DNA from: UTCHB3 sp964371075
GTDB lineage: Bacteria; Bacteroidota; Ignavibacteria; Ignavibacteriales; Ignavibacteriaceae
Length of the DNA: 64,000 bases
Assembly: GCA_964371075.1 (NCBI GenBank)
Contig: CAYJKN010000006.1
Coordinates: 251,539 to 315,538, forward strand
Direction: 5' to 3'
Of this stretch, positions 8,007 through 17,121 are shown in pieces. Every line of letters starts with the position of its first letter. Positions within the stretch are counted from its first letter, which is position 1. The notes under the pieces were generated by a model. That model made no database searches. It saw only the letters and a program-made list of their open reading frames with translations, and was not told the DNA's origin. The translations under genes and the position numbers were made by a program.

Positions 8007-9350
8007 ATGAAAAAGAAGATTCTTGTTGTTGATGATGAAATAGAACTTAGAAGACTTATACATAAACTTCTGAAGATGGAGGGGTATGTAGTTTCCGAAG
8101 CAAATGATGGGGAAGAAGCTTTTGAAATGATCAAAAAGGATGATTTTTCCGTTGTACTTTCTGATATCAAAATGCCCGGTATCTCAGGGATGGATCTTTT
8201 ATCGATGATTAAGGAATACGACAGTTCAATCGAAGTGATTATGCTTACTGCCTATGGCAGGATTGAGGATGGAGTTGACTCAATTAAAAGGGGAGCATTT
8301 GACTATATCACCAAGGGGGATGATGACAACAAAATAATTCCGGTGGTGGCAAAAGCTTTTGAAAAAATTGCACTTAAAAATAAAATTGATCAACTTGAAA
8401 AAAAGATCGGGGAAAAATTCACTTTTGATTCAATTTCGGGCAATTCACAAAAAATTAAAGAAGTTCGGGACCTGGCAAAAAAAGTTGCAGGCACCGATGT
8501 ACCTGTATTAATAAGTGGTGAAACCGGAACGGGTAAAGAAATACTTGCACAGGCCATTCATAATGGAAGTAACCGCGCACATGCCACAATGGTAACGATC
8601 AACTGCTCCGCCATCCCCAAAGATCTTATTGAATCAGAGTTATTTGGTTATAAGGCAGGTGCTTTTACCGGAGCCCTTAAAAACAAAAAAGGTTTATTTG
8701 AGGAGGCACATGCCGGAACTCTCTTTTTGGATGAAGTGGGCGAGCTTGAACCATCGGCACAATCAAAACTACTCCGCGTAATTGAAACCAACTCATTTCT
8801 TAAAACAGGCGATACTGTTGAAACAAAAGTGGATGTAAGAATTATCGCAGCCACAAACCGAAATCTTGAGATGGAGATTTCAAAGGGAAATTTCAGATCC
8901 GACCTTTTTTACAGACTTAGTGTTTTTAATATTCACCTTCCTCCTCTTAGAGAGAGAAGTGAGGATATTGCCCAGATAACAATGGAAATGGTAAATTCAC
9001 TAAAAATTAAAATGAACTATGCTGATATAGCTGTTGGTCAGGATTTTATGGAGCTTCTCCAAAAATATAATTTCCCGGGGAATATTCGGGAATTGAGGAA
9101 TATTCTTGAAAGGGCACTTATTTTATCTCAGGATGGCAGACTTACAAAAAAACAATTACCCTCTGAACTTCAAAATCATTTCCATTCAGAAGAGGGAGTC
9201 ATAACTTTGGAGGACATCGAAAAAGAACATATTCTTAAGACACTTCACAGTTGTGGTTTTAATAAAACAAAAACCGCTTCAATTCTTGGTATTGGAGTTG
9301 CCACGCTCTACCGAAAACTCGAACACTACGGAATAACAACCGAAAAATAA
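8007..9350 (+). CDS. NtrC-type sigma-54-dependent response regulator, likely Kdp regulator
   Basis: This is an enhancer-binding activator of sigma-54 RNA polymerase. Residues 1-115 are a receiver with Asp53 in LSDIKMPG as the phosphate acceptor. An AAA+ domain follows, with Walker A GETGTGKE (171-178), the sigma-54-contact loop GAFTGA (218-223) and the Walker B region FLDEVGE. The C-terminus is a Fis-type helix-turn-helix (TKTASILGIGVATLYRKLE). I chose the ATG; a TTG five codons earlier has no better ribosome site. It lies directly before two palindromes, a sigma-54 promoter and the kdp genes, while two sensor genes follow kdpC and no OmpR-type KdpE is present. I infer that it takes the place of KdpE. 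Confidence 0.93.
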   Translation: MKKKILVVDDEIELRRLIHKLLKMEGYVVSEANDGEEAFEMIKKDDFSVVLSDIKMPGISGMDLLSMIKEYDSSIEVIMLTAYGRIEDGVDSIKRGAFDYITKGDDDNKIIPVVAKAFEKIALKNKIDQLEKKIGEKFTFDSISGNSQKIKEVRDLAKKVAGTDVPVLISGETGTGKEILAQAIHNGSNRAHATMVTINCSAIPKDLIESELFGYKAGAFTGALKNKKGLFEEAHAGTLFLDEVGELEPSAQSKLLRVIETNSFLKTGDTVETKVDVRIIAATNRNLEMEISKGNFRSDLFYRLSVFNIHLPPLRERSEDIAQITMEMVNSLKIKMNYADIAVGQDFMELLQKYNFPGNIRELRNILERALILSQDGRLTKKQLPSELQNHFHSEEGVITLEDIEKEHILKTLHSCGFNKTKTASILGIGVATLYRKLEHYGITTEK

Positions 9351-9363
9351 TTCCGCCTCAACC

Positions 9364-9401
9364 CTATCATTATGATAGAGTCATCCCTGTCATATTGATA
9401 G
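9364..9401. promoter_or_regulatory. Two tandem palindromes, likely upstream activator sites
   Basis: CTATCATTATGATAG (9364-9378) is a perfect palindrome around its central base. CTGTCATATTGATAG (9387-9401) is a diverged second copy. They repeat every 23 bases, about two DNA turns, so dimers would bind on the same face. They lie about 85-100 bases upstream of the sigma-54 promoter, a usual place for enhancer sites of NtrC-type proteins. Binding by the adjacent regulator is inferred. Confidence 0.6.
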
Positions 9402-9462
9402 ACTTCTGATTTTATCCAACCTGTATTCTTCACTTTAAGAGCAAAAACCACCTTTCTTATCT

Positions 9463-9479
9463 TCGGCACACTTTTAGCA
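9463..9479 (+). promoter_or_regulatory. Sigma-54 promoter of the kdp operon
   Basis: TCGGCACACTTTTAGCA has GG and GC exactly 10 bases apart and 15 of 17 matches to YTGGCACRNNNNTTGCW. It lies downstream of the paired palindromes and about 27 bases before the first small ORF, so transcription would start near 9490. Confidence 0.62.
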
Positions 9480-9505
9480 CCAATAGCTGAAAAACTGAGG
9501 AAAAA

Positions 9506-9589
9506 ATGGAAACTTTATTGATGCTCCTGGTTGGAGTCACATTCTTTTATTTAATGGACCTTCTCATTTCATTCTTTGAGAAGTTATAG
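9506..9589 (+). CDS. 27-residue single-span membrane peptide in front of kdpF
   Basis: This tiny open frame begins METLLMLLVG and ends SFFEKL. It is almost entirely hydrophobic, with one predicted membrane span and a charged end. A GAGG ribosome site lies 5 bases before the ATG. It is the first gene after the kdp sigma-54 promoter and ends 10 bases before kdpF. I do not recognise the family. Its size and topology resemble KdpF, so it could be a second small Kdp subunit or regulator; this is inference from position and shape. Confidence 0.6.
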   Translation: METLLMLLVGVTFFYLMDLLISFFEKL

Positions 9590-9599
9590 GAGCCACGAA

Positions 9600-9677
9600 A
9601 TGATAATGCTCCTGATTCTGAGTATTCTGCTCTTTATTTATCTCTTTTATGTATTGATAAATCCCGAGAAATTCTGA
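9600..9677 (+). CDS. kdpF: KdpF, small subunit of the Kdp potassium ATPase
   Basis: This 25-residue membrane peptide stabilises the KdpFABC complex. Its C-terminal FYVLINPEKF closely resembles the VYALINAEAF end of Escherichia coli KdpF (recalled, not aligned by software), and the size and position directly before kdpA fit. An AGGAG ribosome site lies before the ATG. It is too short for routine gene calling. Confidence 0.85.
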   Translation: MIMLLILSILLFIYLFYVLINPEKF

Positions 9678-9678
9678 G

Positions 9679-11379
9679 GTGGTTGTGTATAATGATCTAA
9701 TTGGCATCGTATTAATTTTATTGGTGGTACTCATAGCCGCTTACCCTTTGGGGAATTATATCAGTCGTGTTTTTAAGGGTGAGCCTGTGTTTACTGATTT
9801 TATGCGACCATTTGAAGAAAAGATATACCACCTTTGTGGAATCGATTCAAGACATGAGATGGACTGGAAAGGAAATGCGAAAGCACTTTTGCGATTAAAT
9901 ACCATCTTTTTTGTGTGGGCATTTATTGTGTTAGTGACCCAAGGGGCTACGGGGATACTAAATCCGGCAAATATAGTCTCGATGGACCCATTTTTAGCTT
10001 TTAACACTGCGGCAAGTTTTGTTACCAATACAAACTTGCAGCACTATTCGGGCGAGACCGGACTTTCTTATTTCTCCCAAATAGCAGTTGTACTTTTTCT
10101 TCAGTTTGTATCTGCGGCATCCGGTATTGCTGTATTTGCACTCCTTCTTGTTGGACTTATTAAAAGACAGTCAGGTTTATTGGGCAATTTTTATTACTTT
10201 TTTGTAAGAAGTGCAACAAGGGTACTTCTTCCGTTGGGTCTGCTTGTCTCATTGTTATTACTTCTATCAGGAACACCCAATAACTATTCCGAACCGGTCA
10301 GTTATGTAAATCTGGAAGGTGACACCGCTGTGGTTGCGATGGGTCCGGTGGCAACAATCACATCAATCAAACAACTTGGTACAAATGGGGGAGGATTTTA
10401 CGGTACTAACTCGGCACATCCATTTGAAAATGCCAACTACATTACAAATGTAATCGAAAATATTTCAATTTTATTAATTCCTGTTGCTCTGGTTTTTACT
10501 TTTGGATTTTATATCAACCATCGGAAACTGGCAGTATTGATATTTAGTGTCATGTCGATGTTATTCATCTTTTTTGTAGCTGGGGCTATCTATTTTGAGT
10601 CGCAGGGGAATCCTTTGATAACCAAAACAGGGGTAATGCAACCCAACGGGAGTATGGAAGGCAAGGAGACAAGATTTGGACCGATGCTTTCTGCATTTTG
10701 GGGAGTATCAACAACATCGACCTCAAATGGTTCGGTTAATTCGATGCATGACAGTCAGACTCCCCTCGCAAGTGGAATTTATATGCTCGACATGATGATA
10801 AATGCAATTTATGGAGGAGTTGGGGTTGGGATGCTAAACTTCTTCCTTTTTATTTTGGTGTCGGCTTTTATCGGGGGATTGATGGTGGGAAGAACCCCTG
10901 AGTTTCTCGGTAAAAAGATTGAGGCAAAAGAGATCAAAATTGCTGTTCTGGTAATTTTGCTCCATCCAATCCTGATATTGGTCGGGACTGCCCTCTCTTC
11001 CCACTTGATGACAATAAATCCGGAAAATGGTTGGTTGTCAAATGATTCCTACCACGGATTTTCACAAATGTTATATGAATTTACATCGGCTTCGGCAAAC
11101 AATGGTTCCGGATTTGAGGGACTTGCCGATAATAATGCTTTTTGGAATATAACAACAGGTTTGGTGATGTTATTGGGCAGGTATATACCTATCATTGGAC
11201 CACTTGCGATTGCCGGATCATTGGCGGCAAAAAACTCTGTTCCTAGTTCTGAAGGTACTTTGGATGCCTCCGGTATGGCGTTTGGGGTGATTCTTCTGGG
11301 TGTAATAATTGTAGTAACGGCGCTTTCGTTTTTTCCGGCCCTGTCATTGGGACCCGTTGCCGAATATTTATCACTTTAA
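9679..11379 (+). CDS. kdpA: KdpA, potassium-translocating subunit
   Basis: KdpA is the channel-like membrane subunit of the high-affinity KdpFABC ATPase and selects and conducts potassium. Filter-like loops of the family are visible, including GTNGGGFYGTNSAHPFEN, STTSTSNGSVNSMHDSQTPL and EFTSASANNGSGFEGL. Multiple hydrophobic segments span the 566 residues, the family's usual length. The start is a GTG overlapping the AGG that follows kdpF; a second GTG two codons later is an equally plausible start. It is the largest membrane gene of the operon and is followed closely by kdpB. Confidence 0.97.
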   Translation: MVVYNDLIGIVLILLVVLIAAYPLGNYISRVFKGEPVFTDFMRPFEEKIYHLCGIDSRHEMDWKGNAKALLRLNTIFFVWAFIVLVTQGATGILNPANIVSMDPFLAFNTAASFVTNTNLQHYSGETGLSYFSQIAVVLFLQFVSAASGIAVFALLLVGLIKRQSGLLGNFYYFFVRSATRVLLPLGLLVSLLLLLSGTPNNYSEPVSYVNLEGDTAVVAMGPVATITSIKQLGTNGGGFYGTNSAHPFENANYITNVIENISILLIPVALVFTFGFYINHRKLAVLIFSVMSMLFIFFVAGAIYFESQGNPLITKTGVMQPNGSMEGKETRFGPMLSAFWGVSTTSTSNGSVNSMHDSQTPLASGIYMLDMMINAIYGGVGVGMLNFFLFILVSAFIGGLMVGRTPEFLGKKIEAKEIKIAVLVILLHPILILVGTALSSHLMTINPENGWLSNDSYHGFSQMLYEFTSASANNGSGFEGLADNNAFWNITTGLVMLLGRYIPIIGPLAIAGSLAAKNSVPSSEGTLDASGMAFGVILLGVIIVVTALSFFPALSLGPVAEYLSL

Positions 11380-11395
11380 GAGGGTTGAAAAACAA

Positions 11396-13429
11396 ATGAA
11401 AAGAAATAGAACACTTAGACTTTTTGAGAGAGCTTTAATCTTGAGCGCATTAAAGGAATCATTTGTAAAACTGAATCCAAAAGTTATGATGCGTAATCCA
11501 GTTATGTTTTCAGTTGAGATAAGTACCGTGGTTATGATGGTTATCACTGCAATGTCGATGTTTTCAAACGACATCGAATATGGAAGTTTTAATTACAACC
11601 TGATAATTGCAGTCCTGTTATTCCTGACACTTCTTTTTGCAAATTTTGCTGAAGCCATAGCCGAAGCGAGAGGGAAGGCACAAGCTGCATCCCTTCGTAA
11701 AACCAGAGAAGACACACCCGCAAAAAGAATGGATTCCAACGGAACCATTACAATCATAAATTCCGCCTCAGTGTTAAAAGATGATTTATTTATTGCCGAA
11801 GCAGGCGACACAATTCCTTTGGATGGTGAAATAATTGATGGTATTGCATCAATTGATGAATCCGCGATAACCGGTGAGTCGGCTCCCGTAATAAGAGAAG
11901 CCGGAACTGATCAATCCGGAGTTATTGGAGGAACAAGAGTACTTTCAGACAGGATAATTGTAAAAGTTACCACAGCCCAGGGGGAGTCGTTTCTCGATAA
12001 AATGATCCAACTTGTTGAGGGAGCAAACAGGCAAAAAACGCCTAATGAAATAGCGTTAACTCTGTTATTGGCAAGTTTTACAATTGTATTTCTGGTGGTA
12101 ACCGTCACTCTTAAACCATTCAGCACTTTTGCAAATACACCGGTAACAATCACCGCTCTCATTTCACTCTTTGTATGTCTGATTCCAACCACAATTGGTG
12201 GCCTTCTTTCAGCCATCGGAATTGCAGGAATGGAAAGGGCATTGGGAGCAAATGTAATTGCAAAATCGGGTAAAGCCGTTGAAAACGCAGGTGACATTGA
12301 TGTTGTATTGTTGGATAAAACAGGCACAATAACAATCGGAAACCGTAAAGCAACCAACTTTTTCCCTGTGGGTGACTCAAGTTATGAAAACCTTTCAAAG
12401 TTCTCCCTGCTAAGTTCACTTTCAGACCCCACCCCTGAGGGGAAATCAATCGTTGAATTGGCAGATTCTTCAAAAAGAATGTTGTCAACTGAGCTTCTTG
12501 AGGGAGCAAAGTTTATTCAATTCAGTGCAGAAACAAAAATGAGTGGTGTTGATCTGAAGGATGGAACAACAATAAGAAAAGGTGCGTGGTCAGCTATCCA
12601 AAAGTGGGCAATCAAAACTTCTGACACCGCCGGAGTTGATCTTAAATGTAGAGAGATTGGCGAAAATGGTGGAACACCACTTGTCGTGGCGATGGACAAA
12701 AAGGTTTTGGGTGTAATTCAGCTCGAAGACATAATAAAACCGGGAATCAAGGAGCGATTTGACAGATTACGCAAGATGGGAGTTAAAACTGTTATGGTTA
12801 CGGGCGACAATCCTTTAACCGCGGCTTTTATTGCTAAACAAGCCGGAGTTGATGATTTTATTGCTGAAGCGACACCCGTTGACAAGCTGGAGTACATTCT
12901 TAAAGAGCAAAACGATGGCAAACTTGTGGCAATGATGGGGGATGGAACAAACGATTCACCCGCTCTTGCTCAAGCTGATGTGGGTGTTGCCATGAATTCG
13001 GGTACACAGGCAGCCAAAGAAGCGGCTAACATGGTGGATCTTGATAATGATCCCACCAAACTTCTTGAGGTAATTGAGATTGGGAAACAACTTTTGATTA
13101 CAAGAGGGAATGTAACCACTTTTTCATTGGTCAACGATGTGGCAAAATATTTTGCGATTGTACCGGCTCTTTTTTCTACCAGTATCCCGGCATTAAATTC
13201 GCTGAATATCATGCAACTTTCAAGTCCGGATTCAGCCATCATATCTGCGGTCATTTTTAACGCATTTATTATTCCTGCCTTGATTCCGCTTGCATTAAAA
13301 GGAGTAAAGTATAAACCTCTCGGTGCCTCAGCACTGCTAACGAGGAATTTATTGATCTATGGTCTGGGTGGATTGTTTGTCCCGGGGATAGCAATAAAAC
13401 TTATTGATATGGTAGTCTCACTATTTTAA
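11396..13429 (+). CDS. kdpB: KdpB, P-type ATPase subunit
   Basis: KdpB hydrolyses ATP to drive potassium uptake. The ATG chosen lies 16 bases after the kdpA stop, behind a GAGGG sequence; the open frame starts earlier, inside kdpA. The phosphorylated Asp is residue 307 in DKTGTIT. Other P-type signatures are the actuator motif TGES, the membrane motif CLIPTTIGGLLSAIG, the nucleotide-domain VTGDNPLTA and the hinge MMGDGTNDSPALAQADVGVAM. The length of 677 residues is normal for the family. Confidence 0.98.
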   Translation: MKRNRTLRLFERALILSALKESFVKLNPKVMMRNPVMFSVEISTVVMMVITAMSMFSNDIEYGSFNYNLIIAVLLFLTLLFANFAEAIAEARGKAQAASLRKTREDTPAKRMDSNGTITIINSASVLKDDLFIAEAGDTIPLDGEIIDGIASIDESAITGESAPVIREAGTDQSGVIGGTRVLSDRIIVKVTTAQGESFLDKMIQLVEGANRQKTPNEIALTLLLASFTIVFLVVTVTLKPFSTFANTPVTITALISLFVCLIPTTIGGLLSAIGIAGMERALGANVIAKSGKAVENAGDIDVVLLDKTGTITIGNRKATNFFPVGDSSYENLSKFSLLSSLSDPTPEGKSIVELADSSKRMLSTELLEGAKFIQFSAETKMSGVDLKDGTTIRKGAWSAIQKWAIKTSDTAGVDLKCREIGENGGTPLVVAMDKKVLGVIQLEDIIKPGIKERFDRLRKMGVKTVMVTGDNPLTAAFIAKQAGVDDFIAEATPVDKLEYILKEQNDGKLVAMMGDGTNDSPALAQADVGVAMNSGTQAAKEAANMVDLDNDPTKLLEVIEIGKQLLITRGNVTTFSLVNDVAKYFAIVPALFSTSIPALNSLNIMQLSSPDSAIISAVIFNAFIIPALIPLALKGVKYKPLGASALLTRNLLIYGLGGLFVPGIAIKLIDMVVSLF

Positions 13430-13440
13430 GGAGTCAGAAA

Positions 13441-14010
13441 ATGAAGCCATTTATAAAAGACATTAAACTTCACTTTGTAACACTGTTAATTTTTGGAATT
13501 GTTTTTCCATTGGTAATATGGTTGTTTAGTTTGGGTGAACCAATATCAGCATTAGGTAATCCCATCTATCAAAACGGTAAAATTGTTGGATTTGAAAATC
13601 TTGGCCAAAATTTCCATTCAGATGGTTATTTTTGGGGAAGACCTTCTGCTGTGAATTACAATGCAGCCGCGACCGGAGGATCAAATAAATCAATCTCCGA
13701 CTCTGCTTATAATGAAATTATAAGGGATAGATTAAAAGACTTTTTAAGAAGAAATCCGGGAGTTAAAAAGGAAGAAGTTCCTTCTGACCTGATCACTGCT
13801 TCAGGAAGTGGAGTGGATCCACACATCTCGGTGCAAGCTGCCATTATACAAATTAAAAGAGTTGCAAAAGCGAGACATCTTCCGGAAATAGAAGTAACCA
13901 AAATTGTTATAGAGAATATTGATCCGCCACTTCTGGGAGTGTTTGGGACATCAAAAGTTAATGTTCTCAAATTAAATCTTAGTTTGGATTCTAAAACAAA
14001 AGAAATTTAA
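13441..14010 (+). CDS. kdpC: KdpC, Kdp ATPase accessory subunit
   Basis: KdpC has one N-terminal membrane span (about residues 12-32) and a periplasmic domain that assists ATP use by KdpB. Family motifs include SDGYFWGRPSAVNYN, AAATGGSN and the ASGSGVDPHIS segment, followed by the usual IVIENIDPPLLGVFG. A strong AAGGAG ribosome site precedes the ATG. It lies 11 bases after kdpB. Confidence 0.97.
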   Translation: MKPFIKDIKLHFVTLLIFGIVFPLVIWLFSLGEPISALGNPIYQNGKIVGFENLGQNFHSDGYFWGRPSAVNYNAAATGGSNKSISDSAYNEIIRDRLKDFLRRNPGVKKEEVPSDLITASGSGVDPHISVQAAIIQIKRVAKARHLPEIEVTKIVIENIDPPLLGVFGTSKVNVLKLNLSLDSKTKEI

Positions 14011-14011
14011 A

Positions 14012-15160
14012 ATGTCAACCCAAATTCGAAGTTCGGCACTCCAGTTTTTGAATCTCATCAGAGAGTCAAAAAAAGGGAAGTTAAAGATCTACATCGGTAT
14101 GGCAGCAGGAGTGGGTAAAACCTATCGAATGCTCCTTGAGGCAAAAGAATTACTTGCGAACAATATTGATGTGGTTGCCGGGTATATTGAGACTCACGGG
14201 AGAAAAGAGACGGCAAAACTTCTGGATGGGATTCCGATTATGGAGCGGAAAAAGGTGTTTTACAAAGGGAAACGACTCGAGGAGTTTGATATTGAGTGTG
14301 TCCTCCTTCAAAACCCCGAAATTGTTCTTGTGGATGAACTTGCACATACAAACATACCCGGTTCTGCAAATGAAAAAAGATGGCAGGATGTGCTTCAACT
14401 GATTGATGCAGGAATCAGTGTAATCACCACAGTAAACATTCAGCATATCGAAAGTCTGAATGAACAGGTTGAAAAAATCACCGGAATCAAAATCTCCGAG
14501 AGGGTGCCTGACACCATAATTCACCAAGCGGATGAAGTAGTGAATATCGACCTTACAATCGAGGATTTGATTGATCGCCTGAAAGAAGGGAAGATTTACG
14601 ATCCAACTAAAGTTACAACTGCATTGGACAACTTTTTTCAAAATGACAAACTGCTTTTGTTAAGAGACCTGGCTTTAAAAGAGGTGTCACACCAGGTGGA
14701 GCGAAAAATAATCAGTCAAATTCCAATTGGTAATCGGCAAAAGATGGAGGCGATTGTTACGGCAATAAGCAGCAACTATCATTCTGCAAAAAGAGTTATC
14801 AGAAAATCTTCACGAATTGTCTCGATTTATAACTCCAAGTGGTACACGGTTTATGTTCAAACTCCAAAGGAAGAGCCTCTAAATATAGATCCAAAAGTTC
14901 AGAGGCAACTGATCAACAATTTTAAACTCGCCACCGAACTGGGGTCTGAAGTTATAGAGATCAAAGGAAGTGAGGTGGCAAAGGAGCTTGTTAAATTTGC
15001 AGTTTCGGTTGAAGCATCACTTATTGTTATCGGGAAACCTTCATTTTCCATACTTTACCGACTGAGAATTAAAAACTTTTTTAGAGAATTAACCAACTTA
15101 ACAAACAAAGAAAACATCGATTTGTTTCTGATTGCTTCAAATGATGACAATAAAAAATAA
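14012..15160 (+). CDS. kdpD: Short KdpD: sensor and Usp domains without a kinase
   Basis: This protein covers only the cytoplasmic N-terminal part of classical KdpD. It has the KdpD sensor domain with the P-loop-like GMAAGVGKTYRML near residue 30 and VLVDELAHTNIPGS near residue 108, then a universal-stress-type domain from about residue 250 to the end. The four membrane helices and the histidine kinase of full KdpD are absent. The start codon lies 1 base after the kdpC stop. The 3' end overlaps the following kinase gene, so the two are probably translated together and act as a split sensor. Confidence 0.93.
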   Translation: MSTQIRSSALQFLNLIRESKKGKLKIYIGMAAGVGKTYRMLLEAKELLANNIDVVAGYIETHGRKETAKLLDGIPIMERKKVFYKGKRLEEFDIECVLLQNPEIVLVDELAHTNIPGSANEKRWQDVLQLIDAGISVITTVNIQHIESLNEQVEKITGIKISERVPDTIIHQADEVVNIDLTIEDLIDRLKEGKIYDPTKVTTALDNFFQNDKLLLLRDLALKEVSHQVERKIISQIPIGNRQKMEAIVTAISSNYHSAKRVIRKSSRIVSIYNSKWYTVYVQTPKEEPLNIDPKVQRQLINNFKLATELGSEVIEIKGSEVAKELVKFAVSVEASLIVIGKPSFSILYRLRIKNFFRELTNLTNKENIDLFLIASNDDNKK

Positions 15161-17003
15161 AATCATATTTGGCCTCGGTGGGCTTTTTCTGTTAATCCTC
15201 GTTTTGGGAATTGCGGGGATTGGCTTCATAAATCATCTTGCCCAAAAATCAAAAGGCACCATCGTAGATAATTATCACTCCATCGGTTATACCGTCACAA
15301 TGATGGATAATCTGGACATCATCTATCAGATGGAACAAAAAAAGTTATTGGACACAGCGGTCGATTCAACACACTCTCGATTTTTGTGGGAAGCCAAATC
15401 AAATTTTGAGAAGGCATTGTCAAGGGAGACTCAAAACATTACAGAGGAAAACGAAGATAAAATAGTTGTTTTGTTGCAAGAGAAATACAGAAACTTTCTC
15501 TCAGGCTACAGTGAGGACTTCGATTCCGGATTAACTCTGAGTGAAAAAATTCTCAGAATGGAGCTGCTTTACACAGAGGTTAAAAATGCAATAATGCAGA
15601 TTTACGATTTGAATATGAAAGCGATTCTTGACAAAAATGAAAACCTGGTTTCAACCGCAAATACTTTAACCATTTATCTTGTCATAACAGTTTTGGTCAG
15701 CATTCTCATGGCGTTGATCTTAATTTTTGCCTTCCCCCAACAAATAATAAAACCCTTAAGAGACCTGACTCAAAAAATTGAGATGATAAATGAGGGGAAA
15801 TATCATCAGAGGTTGGATTTGGTGAGCAACGATGAGATCGGCATCCTGGCAAAAACATTTAATAACATGGCTGAAAAACTTGAAAGTTATGAAGCTCAAC
15901 ATTATGATGAGATAATTTTTGAGAAAAAAAGAATGGAGTCGTTGGTCGAGTCACTTAAAGATGCCGTGCTTCTGATAGATGAAAACCGGATGGTTGTCTT
16001 AATCAATAACACCGTTTTGAAGATAACAGGACTGGAAGAAAAAGAAATCCTGAATCAACGTATTGATGAAGTGGCAGAAAAAAATGATCTTATAAAAACA
16101 ATCGAAAATTTAATCCCTCAGATAAGAAAAGACCGTGATGCTGACATAAAACCTTTAAGAATCATTCTTGGCGGAGAAGAGTTCTTTTATAAACTTGAAT
16201 TTGATGAAATACTCACTTATTCAGCCTTCCTTAAAAAGGAGATGTTTATTGGAACCATGATCCGGCTTAAGGATGTAACACTGTTCCAAAAAAGAGATAC
16301 TGCAAAAACCAATTTATTGGCAACCGTATCACATGAGTTAAAAACTCCGTTATCTTCAATAAATCTTAGTCTAAAAATGCTGGATGATAATAGAGTCGGG
16401 GAGTTAAATCATGAACAAAAAGAGTTGGTGGTTGCTCTTCGAAACCAAAGTAACAGACTTTCAAGAGTGATTAAAGACCTGCTTGAATTTTCACAAATTG
16501 AAACCGGAAACATTAAATTAAATATGGGGATATTAAATCCCACGGACATTCTGGAGTTGAGTGTCACTGCTTTAATGATGTCAATTTCTGAAAAGAAGAT
16601 TGATCTGGTGGTGGATCTGGACGAAAACCTTCCCAAAGTGTTTGGAGATATCGAAAAATCAGTATTTGTTTATGTAAATCTGCTTAATAATGCCATTCGT
16701 TATTCACCTGTCGGGAGCTCAATTACACTTTCAATTAAAGCTGACCAGAAGCATGTCCGATTTTATGTTAAAGATTCGGGTCCCGGAATTCCAAAAGATG
16801 ATCAGGAAAAATTGTTTAAAAGATATGCCCAGTTAAATCCCAAAGAAAAAACGGGATGGGGACTTGGACTCGCCATCGCAAAAGATTTTGTGCTTGCTCA
16901 AAGCGGAGATATCTATGTCCAGAGTGACCCGGGTAAAGGATGTGAATTTTGTTTTACTTTGCCTTTAGCACTTGGGAAAGGATCAAATACCATTATTTTA
17001 TAA
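15141..17003 (+). CDS. Membrane histidine kinase with HAMP and PAS domains, partner of short KdpD
   Basis: This sensor kinase probably phosphorylates the NtrC-type regulator at the other end of the kdp operon. One membrane helix lies near residues 5-28 and a second near 170-192, with a periplasmic helical region between them. A HAMP linker, a PAS-like domain (about 260-380), HisKA with His398 in VSHELKTPLSS, and an ATPase domain with LLNNAIRYSP, DSGPGIP and GWGLGLAIAK follow. I chose the ATG overlapping the end of kdpD by about 20 bases; an adjacent ATG and a TTG upstream are alternatives. Pairing with the regulator is inferred from gene order. Confidence 0.92.
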   Translation: MMTIKNKIIFGLGGLFLLILVLGIAGIGFINHLAQKSKGTIVDNYHSIGYTVTMMDNLDIIYQMEQKKLLDTAVDSTHSRFLWEAKSNFEKALSRETQNITEENEDKIVVLLQEKYRNFLSGYSEDFDSGLTLSEKILRMELLYTEVKNAIMQIYDLNMKAILDKNENLVSTANTLTIYLVITVLVSILMALILIFAFPQQIIKPLRDLTQKIEMINEGKYHQRLDLVSNDEIGILAKTFNNMAEKLESYEAQHYDEIIFEKKRMESLVESLKDAVLLIDENRMVVLINNTVLKITGLEEKEILNQRIDEVAEKNDLIKTIENLIPQIRKDRDADIKPLRIILGGEEFFYKLEFDEILTYSAFLKKEMFIGTMIRLKDVTLFQKRDTAKTNLLATVSHELKTPLSSINLSLKMLDDNRVGELNHEQKELVVALRNQSNRLSRVIKDLLEFSQIETGNIKLNMGILNPTDILELSVTALMMSISEKKIDLVVDLDENLPKVFGDIEKSVFVYVNLLNNAIRYSPVGSSITLSIKADQKHVRFYVKDSGPGIPKDDQEKLFKRYAQLNPKEKTGWGLGLAIAKDFVLAQSGDIYVQSDPGKGCEFCFTLPLALGKGSNTIIL

Positions 17004-17121
17004 ACAATGTAGATATTTAACCTGCCACAAATTATTATGGAGATTTTTTTTCATAAAAATCGTAACATTGCAAAAAATTTTTAAATAATTATTTCATCTA
17101 TTCAATCAAATATGGAATTGC

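Noticed and set aside
11911..12357. Long minus-strand open frame inside kdpB
   Set aside because: It is opposite a strongly conserved gene, has no ribosome site and no recognisable domain.
14150..14641. 163-codon minus-strand frame inside kdpD
   Set aside because: It opposes conserved KdpD motifs and has no support of its own.
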